Source: Strigops habroptila
Lineage: Eukaryota > Chordata > Aves > Psittaciformes > Psittacidae
Assembly (NCBI RefSeq): GCF_004027225.2
Contig: NC_046358.1
Coordinates: forward strand, 7,347,284-7,411,283
Direction of reading: 5' to 3'
Length of the DNA stretch: 64,000 nt
Part shown: positions 36,796 through 47,578 of the stretch, piece by piece
Layout of the letters: each line of letters opens with the position of its first letter
How positions within the stretch are numbered: the stretch's first letter is position 1
The notes under the pieces: generated by a model
What the model was told of the DNA's origin: nothing
Database searches by the model: none
What the model saw: only the letters and a program-made list of their open reading frames with translations
Made by a program: the position numbers and the translations under genes

Positions 36796-39700
36796 CTCAT
36801 TATGCAATATGCTCCTTTGCAATACTCTTCAGATAAAGAATATGCCAGAGACATGTAGTGAAAACCCCTTTGAAGACAGTGACAGTAAGCATGTACTTAC
36901 ATTAGTGCTAAATTTGTTCCTATCACTTCAAGAAAGGAAAGCATGTGTAAGTATGTCTCAGAGGCAAATAAATAAAAAGCATATAGATATTTAATTTTAT
37001 GAAACAACAACAAAAAAATCCCAGAGAAAGTGTCTCCTGAATAGTTTTGCAAATTATTTCAATTTTTTATTTTGATCTTGTATTTCTATTTTTATTCTGT
37101 ATTTCAGTTGATTCCAGAGGATGAATTATAAAGTCCTGTGAATAAAAATCCCTGTCAAGTTCTTCATCACACTGTGATCCAGTCTACAAAGCTGGGCAAA
37201 TGTGTGTGCCAGCAGGGAAAGGTGAGCATTGCTATAGAGAGATTTGCACTACTTTGCAATTAGGTCATGCCAAAGAGCACCTGCATATCCTAAAAAACTC
37301 TAAAAAACATTGAGTAATTTTGCACAAGTGCAAATGAGGCCCTCACATTAAAACAAAGCTGCTTGCTCATTGTTTAGTAGTTACTCCTGCTTACCTTTTG
37401 CTTAAAATACACTCATACGGCATCATTAATATTGCTGCAGTGTGTCTATGCCTTTTCAGGATGTATTTGATTTTTAGTGCAGCACTGTCAGATGAACTGG
37501 CAAAGCAAACTGTCGACAAAGAAATCTTTAATGTATTAAACCTCCCCCCCCAGCTATTCAATTGTTCAGCAAGAAGTTTTAAGAATTTTCCAGCAATTTC
37601 CCTCTTGAAAAGAGAAATAAAAATCTATGACTGTGGAGAGAGAAATTTTTGACCACATGTATGTAGTAGCATTCTTCATTAAAAAGACTATTTCAATTCA
37701 GGTATATTAAATTTGTTGCTGTAATAAATGCTACTGCTTTAATCTTTGTTAAAATCTAAACTAGCTATTTCAGACTTTCAGTTTTCTCCATAATCCGGAG
37801 GGACTTTTATAATCTATACATTCAAATGTCTTAAAAGTGGAGTGTTCTCTTGCCTTTTAATATCTTCCGATAGGGAAGAACCATGATTTGTTGTGTAAAT
37901 ATACCCCCAGACTGCAGGGTGAACAGGGGAAATTAAACTTCCAGCAACAGTCTGTCTATATACACAATGAGACACATCCTGCTCTTCTTTACACAGGAGT
38001 AAATCCACAGAATTTAATGTAAGCATCACTGTAAGTACAGGCAAATATGTCCCAATGTTCTGAGGGACTATGAATGGCAAGCCAAAAATAACACCTGTGC
38101 TTACTTAAAGCATAAAGCTAATAAGTGGTTTCACTGGAGTAATTAACTTTAAATGAAATCTTCATATTTAAGTTCTCACAGTCAGCTCACAGGGAACTGG
38201 TTGTTAGAGTGAAGTGTTACCTGTAATCATCTCACACACATGACAGCCAAACTTCCTCTTGTTTTGTTATGACATTCTTGCATGGATTTTCTGCTAAAAT
38301 GACAGTTGTGGAAGATGAATCTTTTATTTAAGCTGAGAACAGGCAAAATACAAGCAGAAACCATGACAGTATCTCAGATGCTCTTCTACAAAGCTGCAGG
38401 CACTCTGAGGAGGCAGCGCGCTATTCACGACCTGCAGCCAGTTGCTACCTGGCTGCTCCTTTCAGCACATGCTTCCCATCATGGAATAGCACCCATGGGG
38501 CCTCTCCTCCTCCCTGATTTTATTCTGTTCCCTGGATATACTGGCCCGCAGGCCAGCAGTAAGAGTGTGAGGGAGAAAAGTAGTGGTGACAGGCTGAGAG
38601 GGAAGTGGGAAGAAAAGGCCTTATTCTTCCCCTTTCATAAGGAAGAACGGCAACTGCCTGCAGCATGAGATGGGGCAGATGTGGAAGAAAAGTGGTTTTT
38701 CTTCCAGATGTTTTCCCCTCTGTTGCAACCTTCCCTCTCTTCACCTTCTGTGTGGCTTCTCTACCCTTCCCTGTAGAGTAACTCTACACTCTATGCCAGC
38801 AGACCACTGTGAGTCATTTAGGTAGCAGCAGGGGTGCTGGGTACGCTCCTTCCTTCCCCCTGGCCTTATCCTTGTGTCTTTTCTCACTGTCATCGCTGTC
38901 ACTTTATGCTCTCAAACACTTGCAACCCCTTTTCCAAGAGGACATGTTTCCTTCCCCACTAGCTCTCGCTCTTGCATCTGAGTATGTGAGGTAGCTGAGT
39001 AGTTCCAGGTGCTCTTGTTCAGGCGTTTGACTTGGAAATGTAATTTTAATTCCAGCCACGAGGGGACCTTCACATCTCATTGTCTCTTTCGTGCGGGTTC
39101 ATGTGATCCATACATTGAGACCTATACAACCGTGTGCACTTCCACCAATATACTACATCTCCGTCCTAGCTAAGGATCTGCTCAAATCCCAGTATCCCTT
39201 GATAAGTCAGTTGACATACCCTTGGAAACTGCATCCAACTTTATTCCACTGCTTAAACCCAACAGCATCTTTCCTGTGTTTGCCCAGCAGCTTTGGCTTC
39301 CCCTTTCATGTCACCAATGCTCCATAGCCTTTGGGTTGCTTAGGGGTAATACCATGGGGTACCAGCAGCTGAGCTGACAGCAGGGCTGGGGAATGGAAGA
39401 AATGATTTCTGTGTGTGCCAATCCACAGTTTCTGGGCCAGAGAGCGAGGGACAACTGAAGCCGAAGCATTGCTTGTGTCACTGCACATCTTAATAATCCA
39501 GCCACAATATGATATTAAAAATTGCTTCCTGAGTTACAGCTTTGCTGCTTCTTAGGTAAAAACAGATTCCTAATTCTTTTTCTCATATGGCATTCATTGA
39601 GCAGATGTCCAGAGTTTACGTCAAAAAGACTTGCACAGAGAAATTTGGCAAATAGCCTACAAAAACTAATCTGAAAAATAAAGAGCTGCTATTTATTGAA

Positions 39701-40665
39701 GCAATTACTTCCACATCATATAACCTGAGGCTGGGGGCTCATAATAAAAATTTAATTTGATATAATAATAATTTGATATATAGCCAGCTAATTTAATCTG
39801 GCTATGTTTGTATGACAAAAAGAGGACGAGACTATAACATCCACTAACTTGTTCACCCGATGTGGCAGAGAGAGAGCAAATGAAGCTCTCGGCCGGGGTC
39901 CGCAGCCCGGTCGTGGCTGGTGCCTGCCCTCACCGCCGCTCTAGGCTGCCAGCTACACCAGGCTGGCCATCCCGCAACTGCTCTGCTCCCACGCCTCTGG
40001 CAGGGACCATCGCCGCCCCGCTGGGCTGTTCCAGACGGAATGCCAGCCCATCTCTTTCTTTTTCACTTTCCAGGTGGAGCTGTCATCTGCATGTCAGCCA
40101 CTGGAGGGAACCTCAGCCTTAGTCATGAAGAAAAGGCCGTGGGAGAGGTGGGATCTCCCCATAGAACCGACCAGCTTTCAGCCCCACGTACCTTTCTTCG
40201 AGTTCTGGAAAAGGGCCTTCCTAAATGAAAACGTATCCATCTTTTTTTCTTCCCCAATTATATCCTGAAAGAAATATTATAACTACTTATAAACTTATAG
40301 TACACTTGCATCTGTTGTATTCAAGGGAGAAATATGAATCACAACTCTCAATGACTTTTCAAGTCTTAGGTCATGATCAGGTAGGAATTGAAGGACATGG
40401 TCACGCTCAGAACCCTCTGAGAAGTCTCAGGTGGGCAATGAAGTATTTTGTACATATTGAGTAGGCCAAGTTAAACACAAGACCCCCCTCTACATCATAT
40501 TTAAACCATTGTCTATGTGAAAGCTTTCAAATCTGTTAGAAGCGTCCATAGTATCTTTACCTCTGTATTGTTGAGGCTTGGACACCCTATGGGAATGCAA
40601 ACTAAAAGGAAGTAAGAATAAGCAATACATTGATTATAACAATGTTTATAAAGGGACATCATGGG
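36796..40665. other. Intergenic noncoding DNA with one GC-rich patch
   Basis: No gene recognised. A CpG-containing patch at about 39885-40050 is followed by a pyrimidine tract and TTTCCAG (AG at 40072-40073), so an lncRNA or untranslated exon is conceivable but unsupported. A C8 run occurs near 37545. The longest frame (38306-38668) has no family signature. Confidence 0.4.
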
Positions 40666-40918
40666 AATCATAGAATGGTTTGGGTTGGAAAGGACCTTAA
40701 AGCTCATCTAGTTCCCACCCCTGCCAGGGCTCCAAGCCCTGTCCAACCTGGCCTTGAACACTGCCAGGGATGGAGCATTCACAATTTCCTTGGGCAGCCT
40801 GTTCCACTGCCTCAGCGCTCTTACAGTGAAGAATTTCTTACTTATATCTAACCTAAATCTCCCATTTAAGTTTGAACCCGTTGCCCCTTGTCCTATCACT
40901 ACAGTCCCTGATGAAGAA
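40666..40918 (-). mobile_element. CR1 LINE 3' fragment with internal deletion
   Basis: About 250 bases on the minus strand: the tail, 3' UTR and final ORF2 codons ([25 protein letters not shown]). Relative to the copy at 32778 it lacks about 30 bases of 3' UTR around the CTGCC/GGCAGGG region. Same TGGTTTGGGTTGG subfamily. Confidence 0.88.
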
Positions 40919-41049
40919 ATAAAGAACAGAAGTTCATTTTGTAGCAGGAGTGTGTGAAATGAGAAGCCCTGGCAGGCAGAAGCAATACCAATATGAATCA
41001 GAATGACTGCGATAAACAGAACACTTTACCCCTGGAGGTGGGAACATGA

Positions 41050-41185
41050 TCTGGTGGTTACAGTAGCAGTGAGCAAATCTGAAGCATCCGTTTCTGCCCC
41101 TGACTCTCTATATGACTGTAGTCAACTCATGTACTGCCTGTACGTCAGTTTACCTACCTGTAAAATAGGGATACACATATCTGTT
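41050..41185 (+). mobile_element. MIR-type SINE, ancient
   Basis: The sequence follows the MIR layout: GTGGTTACAGTAG near the start, a diverged middle (TTCTGCCCCTGACT...TATGACTGTAGTCAA, resembling the 'tgtgaccttgggcaa' core), then CAGTTTACCTACCTGTAAAA and TAGGGATA, close to the well-known MIR 'cagttt..c.catctgtaaaa.ggg' block. MIRs predate the amniote radiation, and old copies are expected in birds. Recognised from memory of the consensus, not from an alignment. Confidence 0.65.
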
Positions 41186-43079
41186 ATCAGATCTAGCTCC
41201 TGCCAAGCATCATTAATGGATGCTGGCAGCCCTTTGCTAACAGGAAGGCAGGATTTCACAAGTGGAAAGTAGGAGTCATTGCCACTTTGCCAGAAGTGAG
41301 AGCACCACTCCTTTTGTTAAAATAGTTGTACACTTCCACACAAACATGGTGATACACAGCTGACTGAAGAATCTCTTTATTCTCCTGGTAGTGTTGAAAG
41401 ACTTCGAGTTAAATCTCACACAAACTTCAGCAATCAGTAGCCCTCTAAAGCTGACATGCTATAAAAGCAGTCAATTAAACCCATCTAATCTTATCCAACC
41501 AGAAAAGATTCAATCAGCAATCACCATTAATCGGTATTACTGAAAGGACATTTTTCTATTTTTACACGTGCATTAATTCATTAAAATTAAATGTTTGCAT
41601 ATGTTTCGCTTCTATCCTCATTAATTGAAAGTAAAACCTTTAAAATTATATTTTACGACCTAACTATTAACTAATCTTAGGCCTATATGGAGTGGTTGAT
41701 CTCAGAACCATTGCTAAGGTTAAGGTTTCCAAAATAAGGAAACCTTTCAAATAAGGTTTCCTAATCACAGACCACACATAACCCTGTAATCGCAGAGTCA
41801 GCAGACAGAGTAACGGCTGACAGGCTGGAAACCAAAATGTCCTTCCACGTGCAGCAGGGCTCCTTGAGGGGTTCCTGTGTGGCCTGTGACAGATCCCACT
41901 TAACCTCTCTCCTGTGAGTAAATGTTTCCTATCTTGCTTGCCTACATTTGGAAGCTGCCACAGCTACATAAGTTAAACGGGTCCAACCTCTGTGTGTGTG
42001 ATCTCGGATACTCATTTGAAACTGGCCTCCGTGCTTTCTGCTCTATGTATGAACTTACTACCATGAGACTTCTTATAAAACCATCAATTATAAAATCATG
42101 CTATATATATTAAACTGTTGTGACTTCAGGTATGCATTAGGCCTAGTCGGTCTTCATGTTTTGAGACTGCTTTTCTGTACTACAAAATTTGAAACTAATT
42201 ACAAAATAAATAACAAAAGTGGGGACTCTTCTTCCAGAAAGAACTTACACTCTTTATGGTCTACCATGAAGGAATACCCTCCTACAGACACTTCTGTCTG
42301 TTGGTGAAAAGCTGCCCTACCAACCATTTTCTTCTGCACTTTACCACTAGTGCTTTTACATACTTTGGTGATAGCTGTCACTCCTGCCTCACCCACCACA
42401 TATACCTTGGCAGCTCCTTGGAATAACTCCCACAATGGCTAAAGAACTAAATCCCCCACAAGCCTTGGCCATTTCAGCTGGAAATTCAGACGGTCCAAAT
42501 TCCTGGCTCGGCACCACCTAATTCCAGAAAAGCATCTGAAGACGCCTGGATTTTTATTTATGAAGTTTTATTTATGAAGCTGCCTTCCTGTCTGCTCCGG
42601 GGCATTTGCAAGCTGTGGGCTTTGTGAGTGGAATGAGAGAAGGCACGTCACTCAGTGCCTGTTCAAACTGACTTCTCCAAACACAACTTGCAAGATGGGG
42701 CTGTAAAATAGTCAGCGGCAGCTGAATAATGTGAATGAATCAAGGCAGGTTAGCAAATAATTTATAGTGTCAGAGGACCAGGGAGTCCCTGTGCGGCCTG
42801 GGCTTTGCTGCGTTACGTGCTGGGTGAGCACAGCCCCTTCTGCAAGGAGCTCGCAGCCGGAGCACCAGGAGAGAGACAACAGATGGCAAGAGACAGATGG
42901 GAGAGTACAAGGAAACAATGAGATAAATGAGCAAAAACTAAGTTGAAGACTTTAGCATTTGGTTCCAAAATTGTTAATTTTAATAATCATTTCAGCTGAT
43001 GTAACCCTACGGTAGGATGCCTTTAACGTTCCAAAGGTTTTAATAGCTACAGTTTACAACACATGCATCCCAGCACGCG
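41186..43079. other. Upstream flank of ITPKA, noncoding
   Basis: No coding sequence recognised. At 41722-41761 AAGGTTTCC occurs twice and its reverse complement GGAAACCTT once between them. The stretch 41470-41660 is AT-rich with many ATTA/TAAT cores. A 14-bp tandem duplication built on TTTATTTATGAAG lies at about 42551-42580. GC content rises towards the CpG island. Confidence 0.45.
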
Positions 43080-43921
43080 TTACATTCCGGGTGAGGAGGG
43101 GGAGCCGACCAGGTACCTGCCGCGGTGGGGGGTGTTATCTGCTGGTATTCGTTCAGCCGCGGGGGGGTCGGGTATCTCGGCAACCTGGGGCTTAAGGCGC
43201 CCTGATCCCGCACGGCTCAGGCGGCGAAGCGCTGACTGAGGGAAACCCGGGCTTTGCGGGAGGCCGCTCTGTCCCGCAGCCTCACAACACGCGGGGGACG
43301 AGGCGGGAGGCCACACACTGACCCCCCTGAGGGGGCCTGACGGGAGGTCGCCCAAACCCGCCCCTCACCTCCCTCAGCGGGGAGGGGGCTCTGTCGGGCC
43401 GCGCCGCCCCTCCGGCCCGCGGGCGCTGCGCAGCCGCCGTGCCCGCCCCGGGGGAGCCGTGACCCCCGGCCGGGGGCGGCGGGCGACAGGGGAGGTCGCC
43501 GGGGCGGGCGCTGAGGGAAGGCGGGAGGCGGCACCTCAGGCAAAGCGAAACCAAAAGGGCGGAGGCGGCGGCGGGGAAGAGGCGGGCAGGCGGGACGGGG
43601 CTCCCCGCGGCGCGGCTCGCTCCTCCCCTCAGCGCCGAGGCGGAGCGGGGCGGTGGCGAAGGGGTTGATCGTGCCCCTATGGCCCTGGCGCGGGGTCAGC
43701 GGGCACGGTAGCCGCCTCCGGCTGTCGCCGCGGGTGAGTCAGAGCTGCCCAGGGAGGGCGGGCTGGACATGAGCCTCGCCGCCGGGCTCCGAGCAGCGGC
43801 CGGAGGCTGAGCCACAAAGAAGTTTCCCGGGCGGTCGGCGGCGGCGCGGCGCTCCCCCATGCACACCCCCGGCCGCCGGCCCTGGGGCGCTGCCCCTCAG
43901 GCGCCCGGCGCCGACCGCGCC
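43080..43921 (+). promoter_or_regulatory. ITPKA CpG-island promoter and 5' UTR
   Basis: GC-rich, CpG-dense sequence runs from about 43080 through exon 1 to about 44430, with a TATA-less housekeeping-type appearance. Several GC boxes of the GGGGCGG type occur (around 43472, 43501 and 43647), and a perfect AP-1 site TGAGTCA lies at 43735-43741. The start site is probably within the last few hundred bases before the ATG. Long antisense frames here (up to 236 codons at 43739-44449) come from GC composition. Confidence 0.65.
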
Positions 43922-44362
43922 ATGGAGCCCCGCGCGGGGCTGCACAGCAGCCCGGAGCTCACCCGGTCCAAGCGGCTGAGCGTCGGGGAGCTCCGCTCCC
44001 TCTTCGAGGCTCGCTGCGCCGCTGTCGCCGCCGCCGCCGCCCGGCAGCTGCCTGACCCGGCGAAGAGGGGCTGCCGGCCCCCTAACGGGGTGCTGCCGCC
44101 CGTCATCCCCCGGCTCACCGTCACCGCCGAGGAGAGCGAGGAGTCGCAGGGCAGCCCCCAGGCGCAGACGCCGCGCACGGAGGGCGGCTGGCTGAGGACG
44201 GACAGCTCGCTGCACCTGCAGTCCCGACGGCTTTCCACCTCCTCGCTCTCCTCCACCGGCTCCTCGTCCCTCTTGGAGGACTCTGAGGACGACATACTGA
44301 GCGACACAGAGGGCAGGAGCCAGGGCATCGTGCACCTGGAGCACGGCGAGGACAGCAACCAG
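43922..44362 (+). CDS. ITPKA: Inositol-trisphosphate 3-kinase A, first coding exon
   Basis: ITPKA phosphorylates Ins(1,4,5)P3 to Ins(1,3,4,5)P4 and bundles F-actin through its N-terminus in dendritic spines. This exon supplies the non-catalytic N-terminal region. Recognisable ITPKA blocks are SVGELRSLFEARCAAVAAAAA (about residues 20-40, in the actin-binding segment), PVIPRLTVTAEE (about 60-71), RRLSTSSLSSTGSSSLLEDS (about 102-121) and EDDILSD. The exon ends at CAG|GTAGGG (donor 44363) in phase 0, matching the human exon-1 boundary as I recall it. The start at 43922 has a strong Kozak context (GCGCCATGG) and gives 147 codons. An in-frame ATG at 43859 has a weak context and would add 21 residues; the human protein's length here is intermediate. 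The calmodulin-binding and kinase domains lie in later exons not found in this window. Confidence 0.9.
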
Positions 44363-45736
44363 GTAGGGAGTCTTAGGGGGAGTGGGGGGAACGGGACGGT
44401 TTGCCCGCTGGGTGCTCCCGGATGCTCCCGCTTGGAGTGAGGTTTCCATGACCCAACTCCACGCGAACTCCGGGAAACTCCTGCCTTGGGGCCGGCAGCA
44501 GCGTGGTACAGCGTACAGGCTGCTGTGCCCGTTTGAAAGACGCTGCTACACGTTGGCTCTCCTCAAACCCGGCCAGGTGTGCGCTTGTTTCCTTCCTGCT
44601 GTGAAACTGTGCTTGATGTCCCAAGAACACACGGAACGCTTTTTGGTCATAAGCGGGTTCTTTTCTTTCACTTCTTTTATTTTCCAGTCTCCTTTATCAG
44701 ATCTTCAAAATAAAATTTTTCCAGGCATTTACCAGCAGGTATTATTTTTTGTCTCTTTCAGTCCTGGAGTCTGTGGTTGTCAATTTCTGAGCTGCTTCTT
44801 GCTGTGAGCATGACAGGAGAGGGGGAGGAGCTTGGAATGGGTAGAATGCATGCTTTTGTCCGTTCTGGCAGTAACACATTCTTCTCAGTAAATCCCCTCT
44901 GTAATTTGGCAGCTTTCATCCATGAAGTGCACTTTTAAAGGCATATAGTTAGTTGCTTTCTCATGATCTTTAATGTATATTTGCCTGACTCTTTATGGTA
45001 TGCTTCTTGGGGTACAAAGTAGCTGAAATCTGTTGCTGTAGCAAATTCACCCTCCTACCTTTATTGAGACCACAACTTAAATTGTTGTTCTACTGCCAGC
45101 TCACTGGCACAGAATTGTTTTCAAGCAGAGCGTATGTTCTGAAAAAATGTATAAGCAAAAAGTAATGCAACTTGTAGGTGATACCTCCAGCTGGACTTTT
45201 CTCATGGTAATTGTGGGTTTACTACTCTAGAGGACACATAGTACAGGGGCTGAAATGCTGTGCACAGCGTTGGTTTTGTTCGCATCAACTTGTGGCCTGT
45301 TTTTGAAAGAGAGAAAGAAACAAAAGGTTTTGTACTTTGTCATAGTGTATGTCAAGAAACTGATAATAATGCTACTTAATTTGTACTTTTGATCCTGAGA
45401 TAGAATCTGGTGCGTAGGGGAAACGATTACTGTTGTTCTGCTTTCTTTTCTAAAATACATGTTGTGCTAGAGGCGATTTTGTGAAAGCAGCAAAAGAAAA
45501 GAAAAGATGGAAAAGCACTAAGGGTCCTTTGACTCAGTACCCCTGCTATTGCAGTGGGCTGTGTTAATAGGGAACAAGAATTTAGTGATAACACTTTAGC
45601 AATAGGGAGAACTCTGAGATGGCATTGTGGCATCTGGTTACCTTGTCTGTGAATAGACTGAAGCAAAACCAATTCTTCACTCAAGAAGCCATGCCGCCTT
45701 TAAGGTTTTGCTTCTGCATATTTGAAGTCATTGATA
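44363..45736 (+). other. ITPKA intron 1, first part
   Basis: Begins at the GTAGGG donor. The CpG island fades by about 44430 and the sequence becomes AT-rich. No exon-like coding segment is recognised before the CR1 insertion. Confidence 0.6.
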
Positions 45737-47485
45737 TTGGCAAGGGATGTAAAAGATAACATGAAAGGATTCTATAGATACGTAGCAAATAAAAGACAGG
45801 CTAGGGACAATGTAGGCCCTCTCCAGAAGCTATCAGGAGAACTGGCTACCATGGATTTGGAGAAGGCTGAGGTTCTTAATGACTTCTTTGCCTCAGTCTT
45901 CACCAGCAAATGCTCTGACCACACAACCCAAGTCTTGGAAAGCAAATGCAGGGACTGTGAGAACGAAGACCTTAGGCCCACTGTAGGAGAGGATCAGGTT
46001 CGAGACCATCTTAAGAACCTGAACGTGCACAAGTCCATGGGACCTGATGAAATCCATCCACGGGTCCTGAAGGAGCTGGCGAATGAAGTTGCTAAGCCAC
46101 TGTCCATCATATTCGAAAAATCCTGGCAGTCAGGTGAAGTTCCCGATGACTGGAAGAAGGGAAATATAACCCCCATTTTCAAGAAGGGGAAGGTGGAAGA
46201 CCCGGGGAACTACAGACCAGTCAGCCTCACCTCTGTGCCTGGCAAAATCTTGGAACAGTTTCTCCTGGAAAACATGCTAAGGCACATGAAAAACAACGAG
46301 GTGGTTGGTGACAGCCAACATGGCTTCACTAAGGGGAAATCCTGCCTGACCAATTTGGTGGCCTTCTATGATGGAGCCACGGAACTGATGGACAGCGGCA
46401 GAGCAGTTGATGTCATCTACCTGGACTTGTGCAAAGCATTCGACACTGTCCCACATGACATCCTTGTCTCTAAACTGGAGAGACATCAATTTGATAGATG
46501 GACCACTCGGTGGATAAAAAACTGGCTCGATGGCCGCACGCAAAGAGTTGTGGTAAACGGCTCGATGTCCAGTTGGAAACCTGTAACGAGTGGTGTCCCT
46601 CAGGGATCGGTGTTGGGACCGGTCCTGTTCAACATCTTTGTCGGTGACATGGACAGTGGGATTGAGTGCGCCCTCAGCAAGTTTGCCGACGACACCAAGC
46701 TGTGTGGTTCGGTTGATACGCTGGAGGGAAGGGATGCCATCCAGAGGGACCTTGACACGCTTGTGAGGTGGGCCGATGCCAACCTTATGAAGTTTAACCA
46801 AGCCAAGTGCAAGGTCCTACATCTGGGTCGGGGCAACCCCAGGCACTGCTACAGGCTGGGCAGAGAAGAGATTCAGAGCAGCCCTGCAGAAAAGGACTTG
46901 GGGGTGTTGGTTGACGAGAAGCTTAACATGAGCCGGCAGTGTGCGCTTGCAGCCCAGAAAGCCAACCGTATCCTGGGCTGCATCAAAAGAAGCGTGGCCA
47001 GCAGGTCGAAGGAGGTGATCCTGCCCCTCTACTCTGCTCTTGTGAGACCCCACTTGGAGTACTGCGTACGGTTCTGGTGTCCTCAACATAAAAAGGACAT
47101 GGAGCTGTTGGAGCGAGTCCAGAGGAGGGCCACGAGGATGATAAGAGGGCTGGAGCACCTTCCATATGAAGACAGGCTGAGAAAGTTGGGGCTGTTCAGC
47201 CTGGAGAAGAGGAGGCTGCGTGGTGACCTCATAGCAGCCTTCCAGTGTCTGAAGGGGGTCTACAAGGATGCTGGGGAGGGACTCTTCCTTAGGGACTGTA
47301 GTGGTAGGACAAGGGGTAATGGGTTCAAACTTAAACAGAGGAAGTTTAGATTAGATATAAGGAAGAAGTTCTTTACAGTGAGGGTGGTGAAGCACTGGAA
47401 TGGGTTGCCCAGGGAGGTTGTGGATGCTCCATCCCTGGCGGTGTTCAAGGCCAGGTTGGACAGAGCCTTGAGCCACATGGTTTAG
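45722..47485 (+). CDS. CR1 ORF2 polyprotein, partial (reverse transcriptase)
   Basis: 587 codons, open throughout. The first five or so codons come from flanking intron DNA and the element frame begins near LARDVKDN. Reverse transcriptase motifs are intact: [11 protein letters not shown] (about 233-243), [10 protein letters not shown] (about 291-300) and FADD (about 321-324), followed by the C-terminal ORF2 block ending SHMV. Compared with the copy at 33781-36063, I count four amino-acid differences over about 580 shared residues (R/M, R/G, Q/R, Y/C). It has no endonuclease domain. This is retrotransposon sequence rather than an ITPKA exon. Confidence 0.9.
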   Translation: MKSLILARDVKDNMKGFYRYVANKRQARDNVGPLQKLSGELATMDLEKAEVLNDFFASVFTSKCSDHTTQVLESKCRDCENEDLRPTVGEDQVRDHLKNLNVHKSMGPDEIHPRVLKELANEVAKPLSIIFEKSWQSGEVPDDWKKGNITPIFKKGKVEDPGNYRPVSLTSVPGKILEQFLLENMLRHMKNNEVVGDSQHGFTKGKSCLTNLVAFYDGATELMDSGRAVDVIYLDLCKAFDTVPHDILVSKLERHQFDRWTTRWIKNWLDGRTQRVVVNGSMSSWKPVTSGVPQGSVLGPVLFNIFVGDMDSGIECALSKFADDTKLCGSVDTLEGRDAIQRDLDTLVRWADANLMKFNQAKCKVLHLGRGNPRHCYRLGREEIQSSPAEKDLGVLVDEKLNMSRQCALAAQKANRILGCIKRSVASRSKEVILPLYSALVRPHLEYCVRFWCPQHKKDMELLERVQRRATRMIRGLEHLPYEDRLRKLGLFSLEKRRLRGDLIAAFQCLKGVYKDAGEGLFLRDCSGRTRGNGFKLKQRKFRLDIRKKFFTVRVVKHWNGLPREVVDAPSLAVFKARLDRALSHMV

Positions 47486-47578
47486 GGCAAGGTGTCCCTG
47501 CCCATGGCAGGGGGGTTGGAACTAGATGATCTTAAGGTCCTTTCCAACCCTTACGATTCTATGATTCTATGATTCTAT
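45737..47578 (+). mobile_element. Young CR1 LINE, 5'-truncated, RT frame intact, in ITPKA intron 1
   Basis: A 1.84-kb CR1 on the + strand, in the same sense as ITPKA. It starts at TTGGCAAGGGATG inside ORF2 and runs through the ORF2 stop at 47485, the short 3' UTR, and a tail of about three ATTCTATG-type units ending near 47578. It is the inverted, almost identical counterpart of 33686-35529. The truncation point lies about 190 codons further into ORF2 than that of the other copy. Confidence 0.95.

Noticed and set aside
38306-38668. 120-codon + strand frame
   Set aside because: No family signature or supporting signals; adjacent overlapping frames are equally long for the local composition.
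43739-44449. Antisense 236-codon frame over ITPKA exon 1
   Set aside because: GC-rich CpG-island sequence gives open frames in most directions. The product is low-complexity Gly/Ala/Arg and the + strand encodes recognisable ITPKA.
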